Source: Desertifilum tharense IPPAS B-1220 (GTDB taxonomy: Bacteria; Cyanobacteriota; Cyanobacteriia; Cyanobacteriales; Desertifilaceae). Taken from it: a DNA stretch of 64,000 nt. The stretch is taken from NCBI RefSeq assembly GCF_001746915.1, contig NZ_MJGC01000037.1, forward strand, positions 1 through 64,000. The letters are read 5' to 3'. This document shows, piece by piece, positions 54,527 to 63,506 of this stretch (the stretch's first letter is position 1; every line of letters starts with the position of its first letter). The position numbers and the translations under genes are program-made. The notes beneath the pieces were generated by a model. That model worked only from the letters and a program-made list of their open reading frames with translations. It did not search any database and was not told the origin of the DNA.

Positions 54527-55987
54527 CTAATTAATCTCCTCCAACGCCATAGCGAGGCGGCGAATTCCTGTTTGAATTTGGGTTTGTGTGAGTTCGGAAT
54601 AACCAAAGATAAATTGTCCGGGTTCAGCTATGCTGAAATAATGAGATTGGGCAGACAGTAAGCCAACACCTACCTTGGCGGCGCGTTGGAGAATTTCATC
54701 ATCAGAGAGATTGAAATGCAAGCGTACCATCAGGTGAATTCCGGCATTTTCGCCTAAAATGGTAGCGCGATCGCCAAAATAGCGTTTCAAAGCTTCTACT
54801 AATACCTGACGTAGCTGGTTATAGTGCGATCGCATTTGGCGCAGGTGACGTTCTAAATGTCCTTCTGCGATAAAATCAGCTAAGACTCGCTGTTCTAAAC
54901 TGGGAAGTTGGCGATCGCTTAACCACTTGGCACGGGCGAAAATTGAAACTAAACTTTTGGGTAATACGAGATACCCGATCCGCAATGAGGGAAACAGCAC
55001 TTTAGAAAAGGTGCCAATGTAGAGAACTGAGTCTGTTATGGCTAACCCTTGTAAAGCGGGAATAGGACGTTCGCCATAACGGTATTCGCTATCATAATCA
55101 TCTTCTATGATTAGCGCCCCGGTTTGTTGCGCCCAGGCGAGTAATTCTAAGCGACGGGGAAGCGATAAAATTGCCCCAGTGGGGAATTGATGGGAAGGGG
55201 TAACGTAAACGAGTTTAACGGGTTTATCGATTAATTGGGCAACCCTCAACCCCGACTCATCGACGGGAATGGGGAAAATATTCGCACCCTGAGAACTAAA
55301 AATTCGCCTTGCACTCAGGTATCCTGGATCTTCAAGGGCGATCGCATCTCCAGTATTCAGCAACAAACGACTAATCAGATACAGCGCTTGTTGCGTACCA
55401 TTAGTTAAGAGAATCTGGTCTGAATTGCATTGTACCGCCCGCGATCGCCCTAAATAAAGTGCTATAGCTTCTCGCAACGGCAGATAGCCTAACGGATCGA
55501 AGGCATAATCTAACCATTGGTAGTCTGTTCGACAATAGCGAGCTAGTAACTTGCGCCATAATTCTAAAGGAAAGCGATCGCACGCCGGACGACCGTAACG
55601 AAAACTAATCTCTGCTTGGGGTTCAGCCTGTAAACTTAGGTCAGTTTGCGCTAACTGTTCGCCATACTGGGATAGAGAAATGGGAAAATGCGCCGCTTTC
55701 TCTCCCGCCTCTGTTGGCGTAGACTGCAATAAGTCATCGGGAATTTGAGCGCAAACAAACGTCCCTGACCCGATAATGGTTTTTAAATACCCTTCGCTTA
55801 ACAGTTGTTCGTACCCTAGCGTCACCGTTGTACGCGAAACCCCTAAAGACTTGGCTAACTCTCGCGTTGAGGGGAGTCGCTGCTGGGGAAGCAGTCTCCC
55901 GGAAAGGATAGCGCGGCGTAACTCCTCATACAATTGGCGATGTAGGGGTATTGCAGAATGGGGACTGAGTGCGATCGCAATATCCAT
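54527..55987 (-). CDS. MocR/PdxR-type GntR regulator with aminotransferase domain
   Basis: 486 residues. Residues 1-75 are a GntR winged helix (LHRQLYEELRRAILSGRL, LPSTRELAKSLGVSRTTV). After a linker, residues ~110-480 form a fold-type I aminotransferase-like domain with the PLP lysine in YIGTFSKVLFPSLRIGYL near 330 and IIEDDYDSEYRYGERP near 290. MocR proteins sense PLP or amino compounds and regulate the divergent gene; PdxR controls vitamin B6 synthesis. Here the divergent side holds a GNAT gene and a PNPOx-like flavoprotein, which fits a B6- or amine-related regulon (inference). Confidence 0.88.
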   Translation of the reverse strand: MDIAIALSPHSAIPLHRQLYEELRRAILSGRLLPQQRLPSTRELAKSLGVSRTTVTLGYEQLLSEGYLKTIIGSGTFVCAQIPDDLLQSTPTEAGEKAAHFPISLSQYGEQLAQTDLSLQAEPQAEISFRYGRPACDRFPLELWRKLLARYCRTDYQWLDYAFDPLGYLPLREAIALYLGRSRAVQCNSDQILLTNGTQQALYLISRLLLNTGDAIALEDPGYLSARRIFSSQGANIFPIPVDESGLRVAQLIDKPVKLVYVTPSHQFPTGAILSLPRRLELLAWAQQTGALIIEDDYDSEYRYGERPIPALQGLAITDSVLYIGTFSKVLFPSLRIGYLVLPKSLVSIFARAKWLSDRQLPSLEQRVLADFIAEGHLERHLRQMRSHYNQLRQVLVEALKRYFGDRATILGENAGIHLMVRLHFNLSDDEILQRAAKVGVGLLSAQSHYFSIAEPGQFIFGYSELTQTQIQTGIRRLAMALEEIN

Positions 55988-56006
55988 AAGTGCTGAGTTG
56001 AATCGT

Positions 56007-56093
56007 TCAGTCTATTCAAGCCTTTCTGATATATCTAGTTCCCTCTCCTTGGGGAGAGGGTTAGGGTGAGGGTTTCAACGAAAGTGGACTGAT
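56007..56093. promoter_or_regulatory. Candidate MocR operator region
   Basis: TCAGTC at 56007-56012 and GACTGA at 56088-56093 are inverted copies on either side of the divergent promoter region. MocR regulators bind spaced repeats near their own promoter, so these are candidates only; the match is short. Confidence 0.25.
56041..56073. repeat. Palindromic interspersed element CCCTCTCC-TTGG-GGAGAGGG
   Basis: A perfect 8-bp stem with a TTGG loop at 56041-56060, followed by TTAGGGTGAGGG. This exact arrangement recurs as a dispersed repeat in many bacterial genomes. It lies in the promoter region of the divergent regulator and GNAT gene. Confidence 0.75.
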
Positions 56094-56173
56094 ACTATCG
56101 GGCAAAATTGGCTCTTGTTTGCGATCGCTCTAGCCGATTAATCTAGCAATACTTCCACTTTGTCCATCCAGCA

Positions 56174-56653
56174 ATGTTGACAACTCTCCATTTTTCCGTA
56201 AGAGAAGCCACTCTGCCAGAAGATCCTCTCATTGCTCAACATTTCTATCAACTCTGGCTGGCTCATCAACTCACACCAGACTCTCTTAACCCAGATTGGC
56301 TTAATATTACCCTAGAATTCATCGCCGATGCTCGCCAGCGTCTCAGCTATCAAGCGTTTGTGGCAGAAGTGGAGGGTAAAGTTGTCGGTTCTGCAAGCTG
56401 TCAGCTATTTGCAGGCTTGTATCCTTTAGTGTTTAACGAACAGTATCGCAAATTTGGATATATCTGGGGCGTTTATGTGGAACCCGACTATCGCAACCAA
56501 GGGATAGCCAAACACCTGACCCATTGTACAACAGATTATCTAAAATCTATCGGTTGCACGCAAGCGGTTCTCAATGCTTCGCCCTTGGGTAAACCCGTTT
56601 ATACTCATTTGGGGTTTACTGAAGCTAATGAGATGCGCCTAGACTTGGTTTAA
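56174..56653 (+). CDS. GNAT family N-acetyltransferase
   Basis: 159 residues, full length for the family. The acetyl-CoA site is visible: YIWGVYVEPDYRNQGIAKHLTHC near residue 95, with the Q/RxxGI/A loop as RNQGIA. Closing LNASPLGKPVYTHLGFTEANEMRLDL is typical. It faces away from the MocR regulator. The substrate is unknown. Confidence 0.85.
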   Translation: MLTTLHFSVREATLPEDPLIAQHFYQLWLAHQLTPDSLNPDWLNITLEFIADARQRLSYQAFVAEVEGKVVGSASCQLFAGLYPLVFNEQYRKFGYIWGVYVEPDYRNQGIAKHLTHCTTDYLKSIGCTQAVLNASPLGKPVYTHLGFTEANEMRLDLV

Positions 56654-56817
56654 CTGTACCCTGCCAGAAATACCAGAAACCCGGTTTCTCAGCTATTACT
56701 CAGTTTTTTAAAAACCAAGTTTGGAATTTCCAATGCTGCATATTACTTTACCCGGCGGAGTAACTTGCAATGGGTAGGACAGCCTATGGCAATTTTGACC
56801 GATTTTTAGGAGAAATT

Positions 56818-57522
56818 ATGACCCTTTCCGATCGTTCTACGGCCCAAGATACCCTAGAAGCGACCCAACGCACCCAAATTCGCAGAATTCCCCAACGGGG
56901 AGATTACGATCGCGAAACGATTGATCGGATACTGGATGAAGGGTTAATCTGTCATGTTGGGTTTGTGGTAGACGGTCAACCCTTTGTGATTCCTACTTCC
57001 TATGGTCGCATGGGAGATTGTCTTTATATCCACGGTTCGCCAGCAAGTCGAATGTTGCGATCGCTCTCTGGTGGCATTGAAGTCTGCGTTACGGTTACGC
57101 TACTAGATGGGTTAGTCTTAGCGCGATCCGCTTTTCACCACTCGATGAATTATCGATCCGTAGTTCTGTTTGGTACTGCAACCCTCGTACAAGATTTTGA
57201 GGACAAACAAGCAGCCTTAAAAGCCTTTACCGAGCATATTATACCCGGACGTTGGGCAGAAGTGCGATCGCCTAATCGTGCCGAAGTTCAAGGAACTACT
57301 GTGCTTTCTCTTCCCCTACATGAAGCCTCTGCCAAAGTTCGCACCGGGCCGCCGATTGATGATGAAGCCGATTATAATATCCCTGTCTGGGCTGGCGTGC
57401 TTCCCCTGGAACTTCAAACGACTGCACCCATTGCCGACCCCCAGTTAACCTCAGAAATGCCTATCCCAGAGTATATTCGCGGTTATTCTCGGCGGTCTGT
57501 TGTATCAAATAAGACGCCATAA
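56818..57522 (+). CDS. PNPOx-like FMN-binding protein
   Basis: 234 residues from the ATG at 56818, preceded by AGGAGA; sixteen earlier codons are open. Split-barrel flavin fold of the pyridoxamine-phosphate-oxidase/NimA-like type: RIPQRGDYDRETIDRILDEG near 20, CHVGFVVDGQPFVIPTSYGR near 42 and YIHGSPASRMLRSLSGG near 68. The family reduces or oxidises B6 vitamers or nitroimidazoles, or senses flavin. Its place opposite a MocR gene supports a B6/amine link. Confidence 0.82.
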   Translation: MTLSDRSTAQDTLEATQRTQIRRIPQRGDYDRETIDRILDEGLICHVGFVVDGQPFVIPTSYGRMGDCLYIHGSPASRMLRSLSGGIEVCVTVTLLDGLVLARSAFHHSMNYRSVVLFGTATLVQDFEDKQAALKAFTEHIIPGRWAEVRSPNRAEVQGTTVLSLPLHEASAKVRTGPPIDDEADYNIPVWAGVLPLELQTTAPIADPQLTSEMPIPEYIRGYSRRSVVSNKTP

Positions 57523-57562
57523 AAAATGCCCCCTGAATTCCCCAAACAGGGATTCGGAGGGC
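57521..57562 (-). terminator. Terminator downstream of the small membrane protein gene
   Basis: Read leftward, GCCCTCCGAATCCC and GGGAATTCAGGGGGC pair with few mismatches, followed by ATTTTTTATGG. It lies 40 bases past the stop of the 75-residue gene and touches the stop of the convergent PNPOx-like gene. Confidence 0.8.
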
Positions 57563-57602
57563 AAAATAGTCGTTAGCTTGCCTAATATACGGCAGGGGTA
57601 AA

Positions 57603-57830
57603 TTAGTTGGGGAGATTGTTGCTAGCAAAGGCATCCATCCGATACGCCGGAACGCGCTTGCTGTAGTCAATCTCTTGTCCTGTAAAGGTTTTCGCTAGTT
57701 TAGCAAACGATTCAGACTTCCAGTTGCGTTCGTGGATGGGTTTGGATTGTTCGCCTCGGAAATAAGCTTGAGTGCCAATTGCAGCAGCAGCTACCCAACC
57801 GATGATGAATAAGGAAATGACCAGAACCAT
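57603..57830 (-). CDS. Small single-span cyanobacterial membrane protein
   Basis: 75 residues; GGAGA seven bases upstream of the ATG. Residues 2-22 form one membrane span (VLVISLFIIGWVAAAAIGTQ), followed by a conserved-looking soluble tail (YFRGEQSKPIHERNWKSESF, DYSKRVPAYRMDAF). Gene size, a strong terminator and no overlap support a real gene. I believe this is a conserved cyanobacterial family, possibly a small photosystem assembly factor such as Psb35, but I cannot confirm that from sequence. Confidence 0.7.
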   Translation of the reverse strand: MVLVISLFIIGWVAAAAIGTQAYFRGEQSKPIHERNWKSESFAKLAKTFTGQEIDYSKRVPAYRMDAFASNNLPN

Positions 57831-57997
57831 AATGATTTCTCCGTAAATTTATTTCTGTAACGCTTTGTTAAGTTAAATGTAACAAATTATTTCCAACTTT
57901 GCAAAGGTTGCTTTGTTTGTGATAAAGGTGTAATTCCCGTACTCGACGAAGTGCGGCGAACCGAACGCGATCGCCGGATTGACTCACAAAACCTGGG

Positions 57998-58031
57998 TGT
58001 TGTTGGGTTTCATGCCTCAACCCAACCTACG
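57998..58031. repeat. GTTGGGTT palindromic repeat
   Basis: GTTGGGTT at 58002-58009 and AACCCAAC at 58019-58026 form a perfect 8-bp stem with loop TCATGCCTC, followed by CTACG. Dispersed in many cyanobacterial genomes. A decayed, inverted copy is at 2726-2750. Confidence 0.75.
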
Positions 58032-58060
58032 CGATCGCCCCATCACCTGTGATTCGCCAG

Positions 58061-61000
58061 CTAACCCAGGCTGGTCTCATTGATACAATAGCGATCGCGT
58101 CCTTGCATTTTCGCCTTGTAGAGCGCCAGATCGGCTTGAGCAATCAGCGTATCGGGAGAGGTATGGGGGCGCGGGATTTGGCTAGCGATGCCCAAACTCA
58201 CCGTAATCCGATCGCTCACCGGGGAGCAACAATGAGGTAAATTCAGCAGCGCGATCGCATCCTGAATGCGTTGAGCCACCCGCATCGCGCCTTCGCAGTC
58301 AGTATTCGGCAAGATCGCCACAAACTCTTCCCCACCATAGCGAGCCACCAGATCCGCCGGACGCAAAACCGCACGTTGCAGCGCCTGAGATACCTGTTGC
58401 AAACAGCGATCGCCCGCCGGGTGGCCATAATAATCGTTATAGAACTTGAAATAGTCAATATCGCACAGAATCAAAGATAGGGGCAACTGCTCGCGCCCCA
58501 AGCGCTGCCATTCCTGAGCCAAAGAAGTATCAAAGTGTCGGCGGTTAGCAATCTGAGTTAACCCATCCATACTCGCTAACCGATTTAACTCCTGATTAGC
58601 CAGTTGCAGCTTTTCGCACAACTCCGCCTGCTGAATCGCGATCGCCAACTGATCGCTAATCTTACTTAACAGATCCGCCTCCGTTTCCTGCCAGATCCGA
58701 GACACCGCGCAAGCATGAACAATTAACAACCCCCAAACCCGAACCGAACCGTCTTCGCTCAACTGGGTAATCGGTGCCACGATCTTAGACTTAACCCCCG
58801 TCATTGTCATAAACTCAGCAATACAACTAGCCCATTCATCCCGACTCGGATCGCAGACAATGCGCGTATAGCCTTGGCGATAATACTCATAGCATTCCGA
58901 CGGGAAACACTCATTCGTCCAACTCATGTGTCGCGTCACCGGATAAGCGGGTAAAACCGACTCCGCAATAATCGAACCCGTACCATCGGGATACAAGCAA
59001 AAAATCAAAGCGCGATCGGCATTCAGCGAAGAGCGAATTTCCACCACCGTCGTTTGTAGAATTTCCTGTAGATTTAGCGATCGCCGAATGCGGTTCGTAA
59101 TCCCAGAAATCAGATATTCCTGTTCCGCCTGCTGTCGTAAAGCTGCTTCAGTTTGCTTGCGTTCGGTAATATCTTCCACCAACGCCAGCACGTAAAGGAG
59201 TCGATCTTCCCCATTGCGGATCGACGACACCGAAACATTCACAAACCGACAATCGCCCCGTTGTCGATGATAATAAGTTTTCTCAATAGTATAAGTTGAA
59301 ATTTCCCCGCTTAATAACGCCTCCCACTGGGGTTGCTCTCGCTGGATATCCTCCGGCGTCGTCAACTCCTGATAATAAAGTGGAGCCTCCGAAGAGTGCT
59401 GGCAACCAATCAAATCGCAGAAACGCTGATTCATCTGAATCAAGCGACCTTCCAGCGTACTCACCACAATCCCAATCCCCGCCTGCTCAAAAATCGCCCG
59501 AAATCGAGCCTCACTTTCTTGCAAAGCCATTTCCGCTTGCTGGCGTTCCCGCAGTGCCGCTTGCTGCTGAGTAATATCCTCGGCAAACCCAATCGCATAC
59601 TTGGGTTCTCCGTTGAGATCGTAAATCCCAACTTTCTTATTACGAATAATCTTAAGTTCCCCCTGTTTTGTCCACACTTGTTCCTGGGGAATTTCAATCG
59701 CCTGTTGCTGGCTCAAAGCCTGGAGATCGCTATTCGTACAGCTCTCCACCTGTTGGGGAGGAAACAAATCTGCATCGGTTTGACCGAGTGCCTCCGATGC
59801 AGAATAGCCGAGCAGTTCTGTGGCTGCTGCATTCCACAGCACAAACCTCAGTTCTTGAGCTTCCTTGGCATAAACGGCAAGGGGTAAATGGTCTAAAACC
59901 AGTTGCAAAAAGTTGCGCGTTTGCTCTAATTCCGCCTCGGTGCGTTTGCGCTCGCTAATATCAGAAATCAGAGCATAGTAACCCTGCACTTGGGATTGGC
60001 GTTCGTCGAGGTCAGGAACTAAAATGGCTGCAACATAACGCTGACCCCCTAAGCGATAGGGGACTTGTGCTTCATAAAAAACGGTTTCCCCAGCCAAAAC
60101 CCGCTCAACATAACTTTGAATGGCCCCAAAGGCTGGCAGACCAATGATTTCTTGCAAGGTACAACCGCAAATCTCCTCGCGCCGATACCCAAACCATTGT
60201 TCGTAGGTGCGATTGACAAACTGATAGCGCAAATTCCGGTCTGTGTAAGAAATGCACACCGGCAGCGTATCGGTTAAGAGTCGCAGTTGTGTCTCGCTTT
60301 TTTGCAAGGCTTCTGCGGCTTGGTGGCGATGGGTGACATTCTGCACGTAACCTAAGTAATGGGAAACCGTGCCATCTGCTCTGAAGATGGGGGTGGTATA
60401 GTCATCGAGCCAACAATACTCACCATTGGCTAGGCGCAAGCGATAGCTCTGCTGAAAGAAGCGAGTGTCGGTGAAGGTGTAGTCTTGGACTTCTTGTTTA
60501 ACCCGTTCGACATCTTCGGGATGCACTAAGTCGGCAAATTTCAAGTGACCTTGCTGAAAGTCGCTTGGAGAATATCCCAACTCTTCGCTGATGTTAGGGG
60601 AAACATATTCAACGGGCCAACCCTCGGCAGCTTGCCATTTAAAGATGACAATGGGCCCTTTAAAGAAGAGTTGGCGTTCTTCAAGCAAACTGGCTTCTGC
60701 GGCTAGGCGATCGCGCAAGGCGGTTTGCTGTGCGGTAATATCTCGAACCATCACTAAGACTTGCTCGTTCTCCATCGGCACGATCCGCGCTTCTTCGTGG
60801 CGGATTTCACCTCGCAGTTGCAGGGAATATTCGTAAATCTGGATTTGTTGAGTTTCTAAGGCTTGGTGAATGTATTTTAGACGTTGTTGGGCTAAGGTTG
60901 AGGGTAAGGTATCGCAGATGGTATTGCCGACTGAGGTTTGCTCTGGATTAACTAAGCGATCTTCGGCGTTGGCTTGGATGGTGAGGTAGGTTCCTTGGCG

Positions 61001-61966
61001 ATCGAGGCAGAAGACTAAATCGGGGATGGCTTCTATAATGGCGCGATTGGTGGCTTCGCTTTGGCGCAATGCGGCTTCGGCTTGTTTGAGCGGCGTGATA
61101 TCGGTGGCAATGCGATCGATCCGGGTAATTTGACCTTGGCGATCGCGAATGGCGTGCAGTCGATCCTGAAGCCAGCGGATTTGACGGTCCGATCGCAGGA
61201 TGCGATATTCGAGGGTTTGACTCTCGCGATCGCCGCTCGCTAAATTCGCGATCGCCTTTTCCACCCAGGCGCGATCGCCGGGATGGATCGCCTCTAACCA
61301 AAGATTGGGATTGGCGCTCAACGCTTCAACGGAGTAACCATAAATTTGTTCGCTTGTCAAGTTGAGATACAAGATTTCCGGAGGGGCAACCCCAATCGAC
61401 CAAACCATCCCTTCAATTGAACTCAAAACACTCTGCAAGCGGTATTGAGACTCTCGCAGGGCCGATTCCACCTTTTGACGTTCTTGAATTTCAACCCTTA
61501 AGGCTTGATTAACCGCGTGCAGTTCTTGGGTTCTGGCTTGCACGCGCTGCTCTAATTGCTGATTTAGGGCTTGAATTTCGGCTTCTGCACGCTTGCGTTC
61601 GGTGATATCTCGCAAAATTGACAGGTGTTGATGCGGCAAAAAATTAGCGCAGGCACTATATTCAACCTTCCGAATCGAACCATCAGCGCGGATGAGGCGC
61701 AATTCCCCTCGTTCCTGTCGCTCGTCTTGAAAGCGCTGCCAAACTTGCTCAAAATTTAAATCCGGTTCAATGAATTCCGCAATGGAAGATCCAATTAACT
61801 GCGATCGCGATCGTCCAAATAACTGACAAGCTGCTGGATTGACATCAATATACCGACCGGAGTCATCCGCGATCGCGATCGCATCTAACGAATGTTCAAA
61901 TAAAGCCCGAATTTGTCGTTCTTGTAAGCTGAGAGAGTCACTAGAAGGATCGAGAGGATTGTGCAT
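58061..61966 (-). CDS. Diguanylate cyclase with seven PAS domains and a cyanobacteriochrome-like GAF
   Basis: 1,301 residues from the ATG at 61966; eleven codons upstream are open. Seven PAS domains in tandem (linkers such as RDITERKRAE, ATDITPLKQAE, VQNVTHRHQ, ISDISERKRTE), then a GAF domain at ~980-1135 and a C-terminal GGDEF domain. The GGDEF active site is YGGEEF with an intact inhibitory I-site RPAD five residues before it, so c-di-GMP synthesis with product feedback is predicted. The GAF has the tandem cysteine signature of bilin-binding cyanobacteriochromes: NECF at the DXCF position and a canonical Cys in WASCIAEF, plus WGLLIVHAC. The residue after the canonical Cys is Ile instead of the usual His/Tyr. 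No membrane span is seen, so it is cytosolic. Confidence 0.9.
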   Translation of the reverse strand: MHNPLDPSSDSLSLQERQIRALFEHSLDAIAIADDSGRYIDVNPAACQLFGRSRSQLIGSSIAEFIEPDLNFEQVWQRFQDERQERGELRLIRADGSIRKVEYSACANFLPHQHLSILRDITERKRAEAEIQALNQQLEQRVQARTQELHAVNQALRVEIQERQKVESALRESQYRLQSVLSSIEGMVWSIGVAPPEILYLNLTSEQIYGYSVEALSANPNLWLEAIHPGDRAWVEKAIANLASGDRESQTLEYRILRSDRQIRWLQDRLHAIRDRQGQITRIDRIATDITPLKQAEAALRQSEATNRAIIEAIPDLVFCLDRQGTYLTIQANAEDRLVNPEQTSVGNTICDTLPSTLAQQRLKYIHQALETQQIQIYEYSLQLRGEIRHEEARIVPMENEQVLVMVRDITAQQTALRDRLAAEASLLEERQLFFKGPIVIFKWQAAEGWPVEYVSPNISEELGYSPSDFQQGHLKFADLVHPEDVERVKQEVQDYTFTDTRFFQQSYRLRLANGEYCWLDDYTTPIFRADGTVSHYLGYVQNVTHRHQAAEALQKSETQLRLLTDTLPVCISYTDRNLRYQFVNRTYEQWFGYRREEICGCTLQEIIGLPAFGAIQSYVERVLAGETVFYEAQVPYRLGGQRYVAAILVPDLDERQSQVQGYYALISDISERKRTEAELEQTRNFLQLVLDHLPLAVYAKEAQELRFVLWNAAATELLGYSASEALGQTDADLFPPQQVESCTNSDLQALSQQQAIEIPQEQVWTKQGELKIIRNKKVGIYDLNGEPKYAIGFAEDITQQQAALRERQQAEMALQESEARFRAIFEQAGIGIVVSTLEGRLIQMNQRFCDLIGCQHSSEAPLYYQELTTPEDIQREQPQWEALLSGEISTYTIEKTYYHRQRGDCRFVNVSVSSIRNGEDRLLYVLALVEDITERKQTEAALRQQAEQEYLISGITNRIRRSLNLQEILQTTVVEIRSSLNADRALIFCLYPDGTGSIIAESVLPAYPVTRHMSWTNECFPSECYEYYRQGYTRIVCDPSRDEWASCIAEFMTMTGVKSKIVAPITQLSEDGSVRVWGLLIVHACAVSRIWQETEADLLSKISDQLAIAIQQAELCEKLQLANQELNRLASMDGLTQIANRRHFDTSLAQEWQRLGREQLPLSLILCDIDYFKFYNDYYGHPAGDRCLQQVSQALQRAVLRPADLVARYGGEEFVAILPNTDCEGAMRVAQRIQDAIALLNLPHCCSPVSDRITVSLGIASQIPRPHTSPDTLIAQADLALYKAKMQGRDRYCINETSLG

Positions 61967-62411
61967 AGAGCAGCGAACCAGGAATCGTGGCAACAGCAAG
62001 CAATCGAGTCATGCAGGTAGCGTGCCCATCGGCAGATATTCACCTGCACTGGTAATATGATTCCCACGAAAAATTTTCAAAAGCCACGTCAATTATAACG
62101 AGGAGATAAGGAGGCATCGAAAAACCATAGAACAATATCGAGGGATGAATTTCCGTAACTTCTAGGAAAACTCCGTAGTTCTCCGACTCATCCCCATCGA
62201 GCCTTCTCGTTACAATAGAAGAATAGAGGGTCATCTCAAGTTGGGAATCGCAGACGCACTCCCCAGTCCCAAAGCGGAAAAAGCGTTTGAGTCAGCAGAC
62301 AAAATTCCTTACAAGGCCCTTCCATCAGTAAGGCGCTGAAGGAGTGTAAAACTCGCTAAACTGATAACGAGCAGCGATCCGCGTCCGTATGCCATTATTC
62401 CCGTTCAGTTT
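61967..62411. other. Intergenic region
   Basis: About 445 bases between the leftward diguanylate cyclase and the rightward proline/asparagine-rich protein. It contains no recognisable gene; short open frames (62040-62234) have no support. Promoters for both flanking genes should lie here. Confidence 0.5.
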
Positions 62412-63494
62412 ATGAAATCTCATCGCTTACCCGCATCCCTTCGTTACCTGAAAGCTAGACTGCGGCCCGTCGCCAGTCCGGCTTTTTGGATTACATCGCT
62501 GATTATCTCCGTAGTTTCCCTAGGACTCTGGGAAATGTGGACCAATCCCGAATGGGTGAGTCAGTGGACGGCTCAACCCGGAACGCAAAGGCCGCAAAGC
62601 TCAACTTCTGCACCGGCAGAAGACAGCGCCGCCAGCACCGGAGAAGACGGACAGCCCGCCGAGCTTTCCGCAGAAGATGCTCTCGATTTAGAAAGCGTCT
62701 CTGCGGTATTGCGCGATCTCGATACCGTGAACGCAGCCCCCGATTTAGAAGAAGCCGTTCAATCGAGCAATTCAGCGCTACCGAGAACCCCTACCAGCAG
62801 TCCGAGCAATGTCACCCCCCAATTTGGCAGCAATAATCCCTTTGCAGCCTACTCTCAGAACAATCCCTTCAGTAGCTTCAATGCTGGCGGTCCGTCCAAC
62901 ACGCTCGCCACGGCGGTTGGCGATAACCTCTTCAGCCTACCGCTGAACGCCAACGGAACCTCTACTAACTCCAACAATGAGGCTCGCACCAATCCTTCCA
63001 ACCCCCTTCAGTCAGCGCTAGAACGCAGTGCTACCCCCCCAGAGGCAACGAGTAACCCCGCCACCGCCAACCCTTCAAGCTTAGTTAGACCCGGTGCAGA
63101 AGGCTTAGTGGAAGCCGCCTCGCAGCAAATCCCGATTCTCTCGCCCCAACCTAACTTTGTTAGCCCTACTGCGATCGGTAATACAGTTCCCTACACCACC
63201 CCACCGAGCAACTCTTATAACTATTTGATACAGAACGCACCCAATCCCAGCTTACCGCCTGTCACCGTTCCGGCTCCCGTACCGATCGCGCCCGTCATCC
63301 CCAACACCAGCGGTTACGTTACCCCAGTCACGCCCAACTTACAAACCGGCTTTAATAATCCCACGCCCAACTTTACCAGTCCGGGACTGCAACCCTCGCA
63401 ATTTGAAGCGCCAGCCTCGCCCTATTCCATCGATACGCGCATTCCTGGGCGAACGTTAGGAGGGGGTCGCATTGGGACTTTCTCAAATCCGTAA
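62412..63494 (+). CDS. Membrane-anchored, disordered Asn/Pro/Ser-rich protein
   Basis: 360 residues. A basic N-terminus (LKARLRP) leads into one membrane span (SPAFWITSLIISVVSLGLWEMW, ~20-43). The remaining ~310 residues are predicted disordered: rich in Pro, Asn, Ser and Thr, with repeats such as SNNPF/QNNPF and many short PxP stretches. No catalytic motif. No family recognised. The DNA methyltransferase gene starts 12 bases downstream. Confidence 0.7.
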   Translation: MKSHRLPASLRYLKARLRPVASPAFWITSLIISVVSLGLWEMWTNPEWVSQWTAQPGTQRPQSSTSAPAEDSAASTGEDGQPAELSAEDALDLESVSAVLRDLDTVNAAPDLEEAVQSSNSALPRTPTSSPSNVTPQFGSNNPFAAYSQNNPFSSFNAGGPSNTLATAVGDNLFSLPLNANGTSTNSNNEARTNPSNPLQSALERSATPPEATSNPATANPSSLVRPGAEGLVEAASQQIPILSPQPNFVSPTAIGNTVPYTTPPSNSYNYLIQNAPNPSLPPVTVPAPVPIAPVIPNTSGYVTPVTPNLQTGFNNPTPNFTSPGLQPSQFEAPASPYSIDTRIPGRTLGGGRIGTFSNP

Positions 63495-63506
63495 AGCCGA
63501 TTCAGC

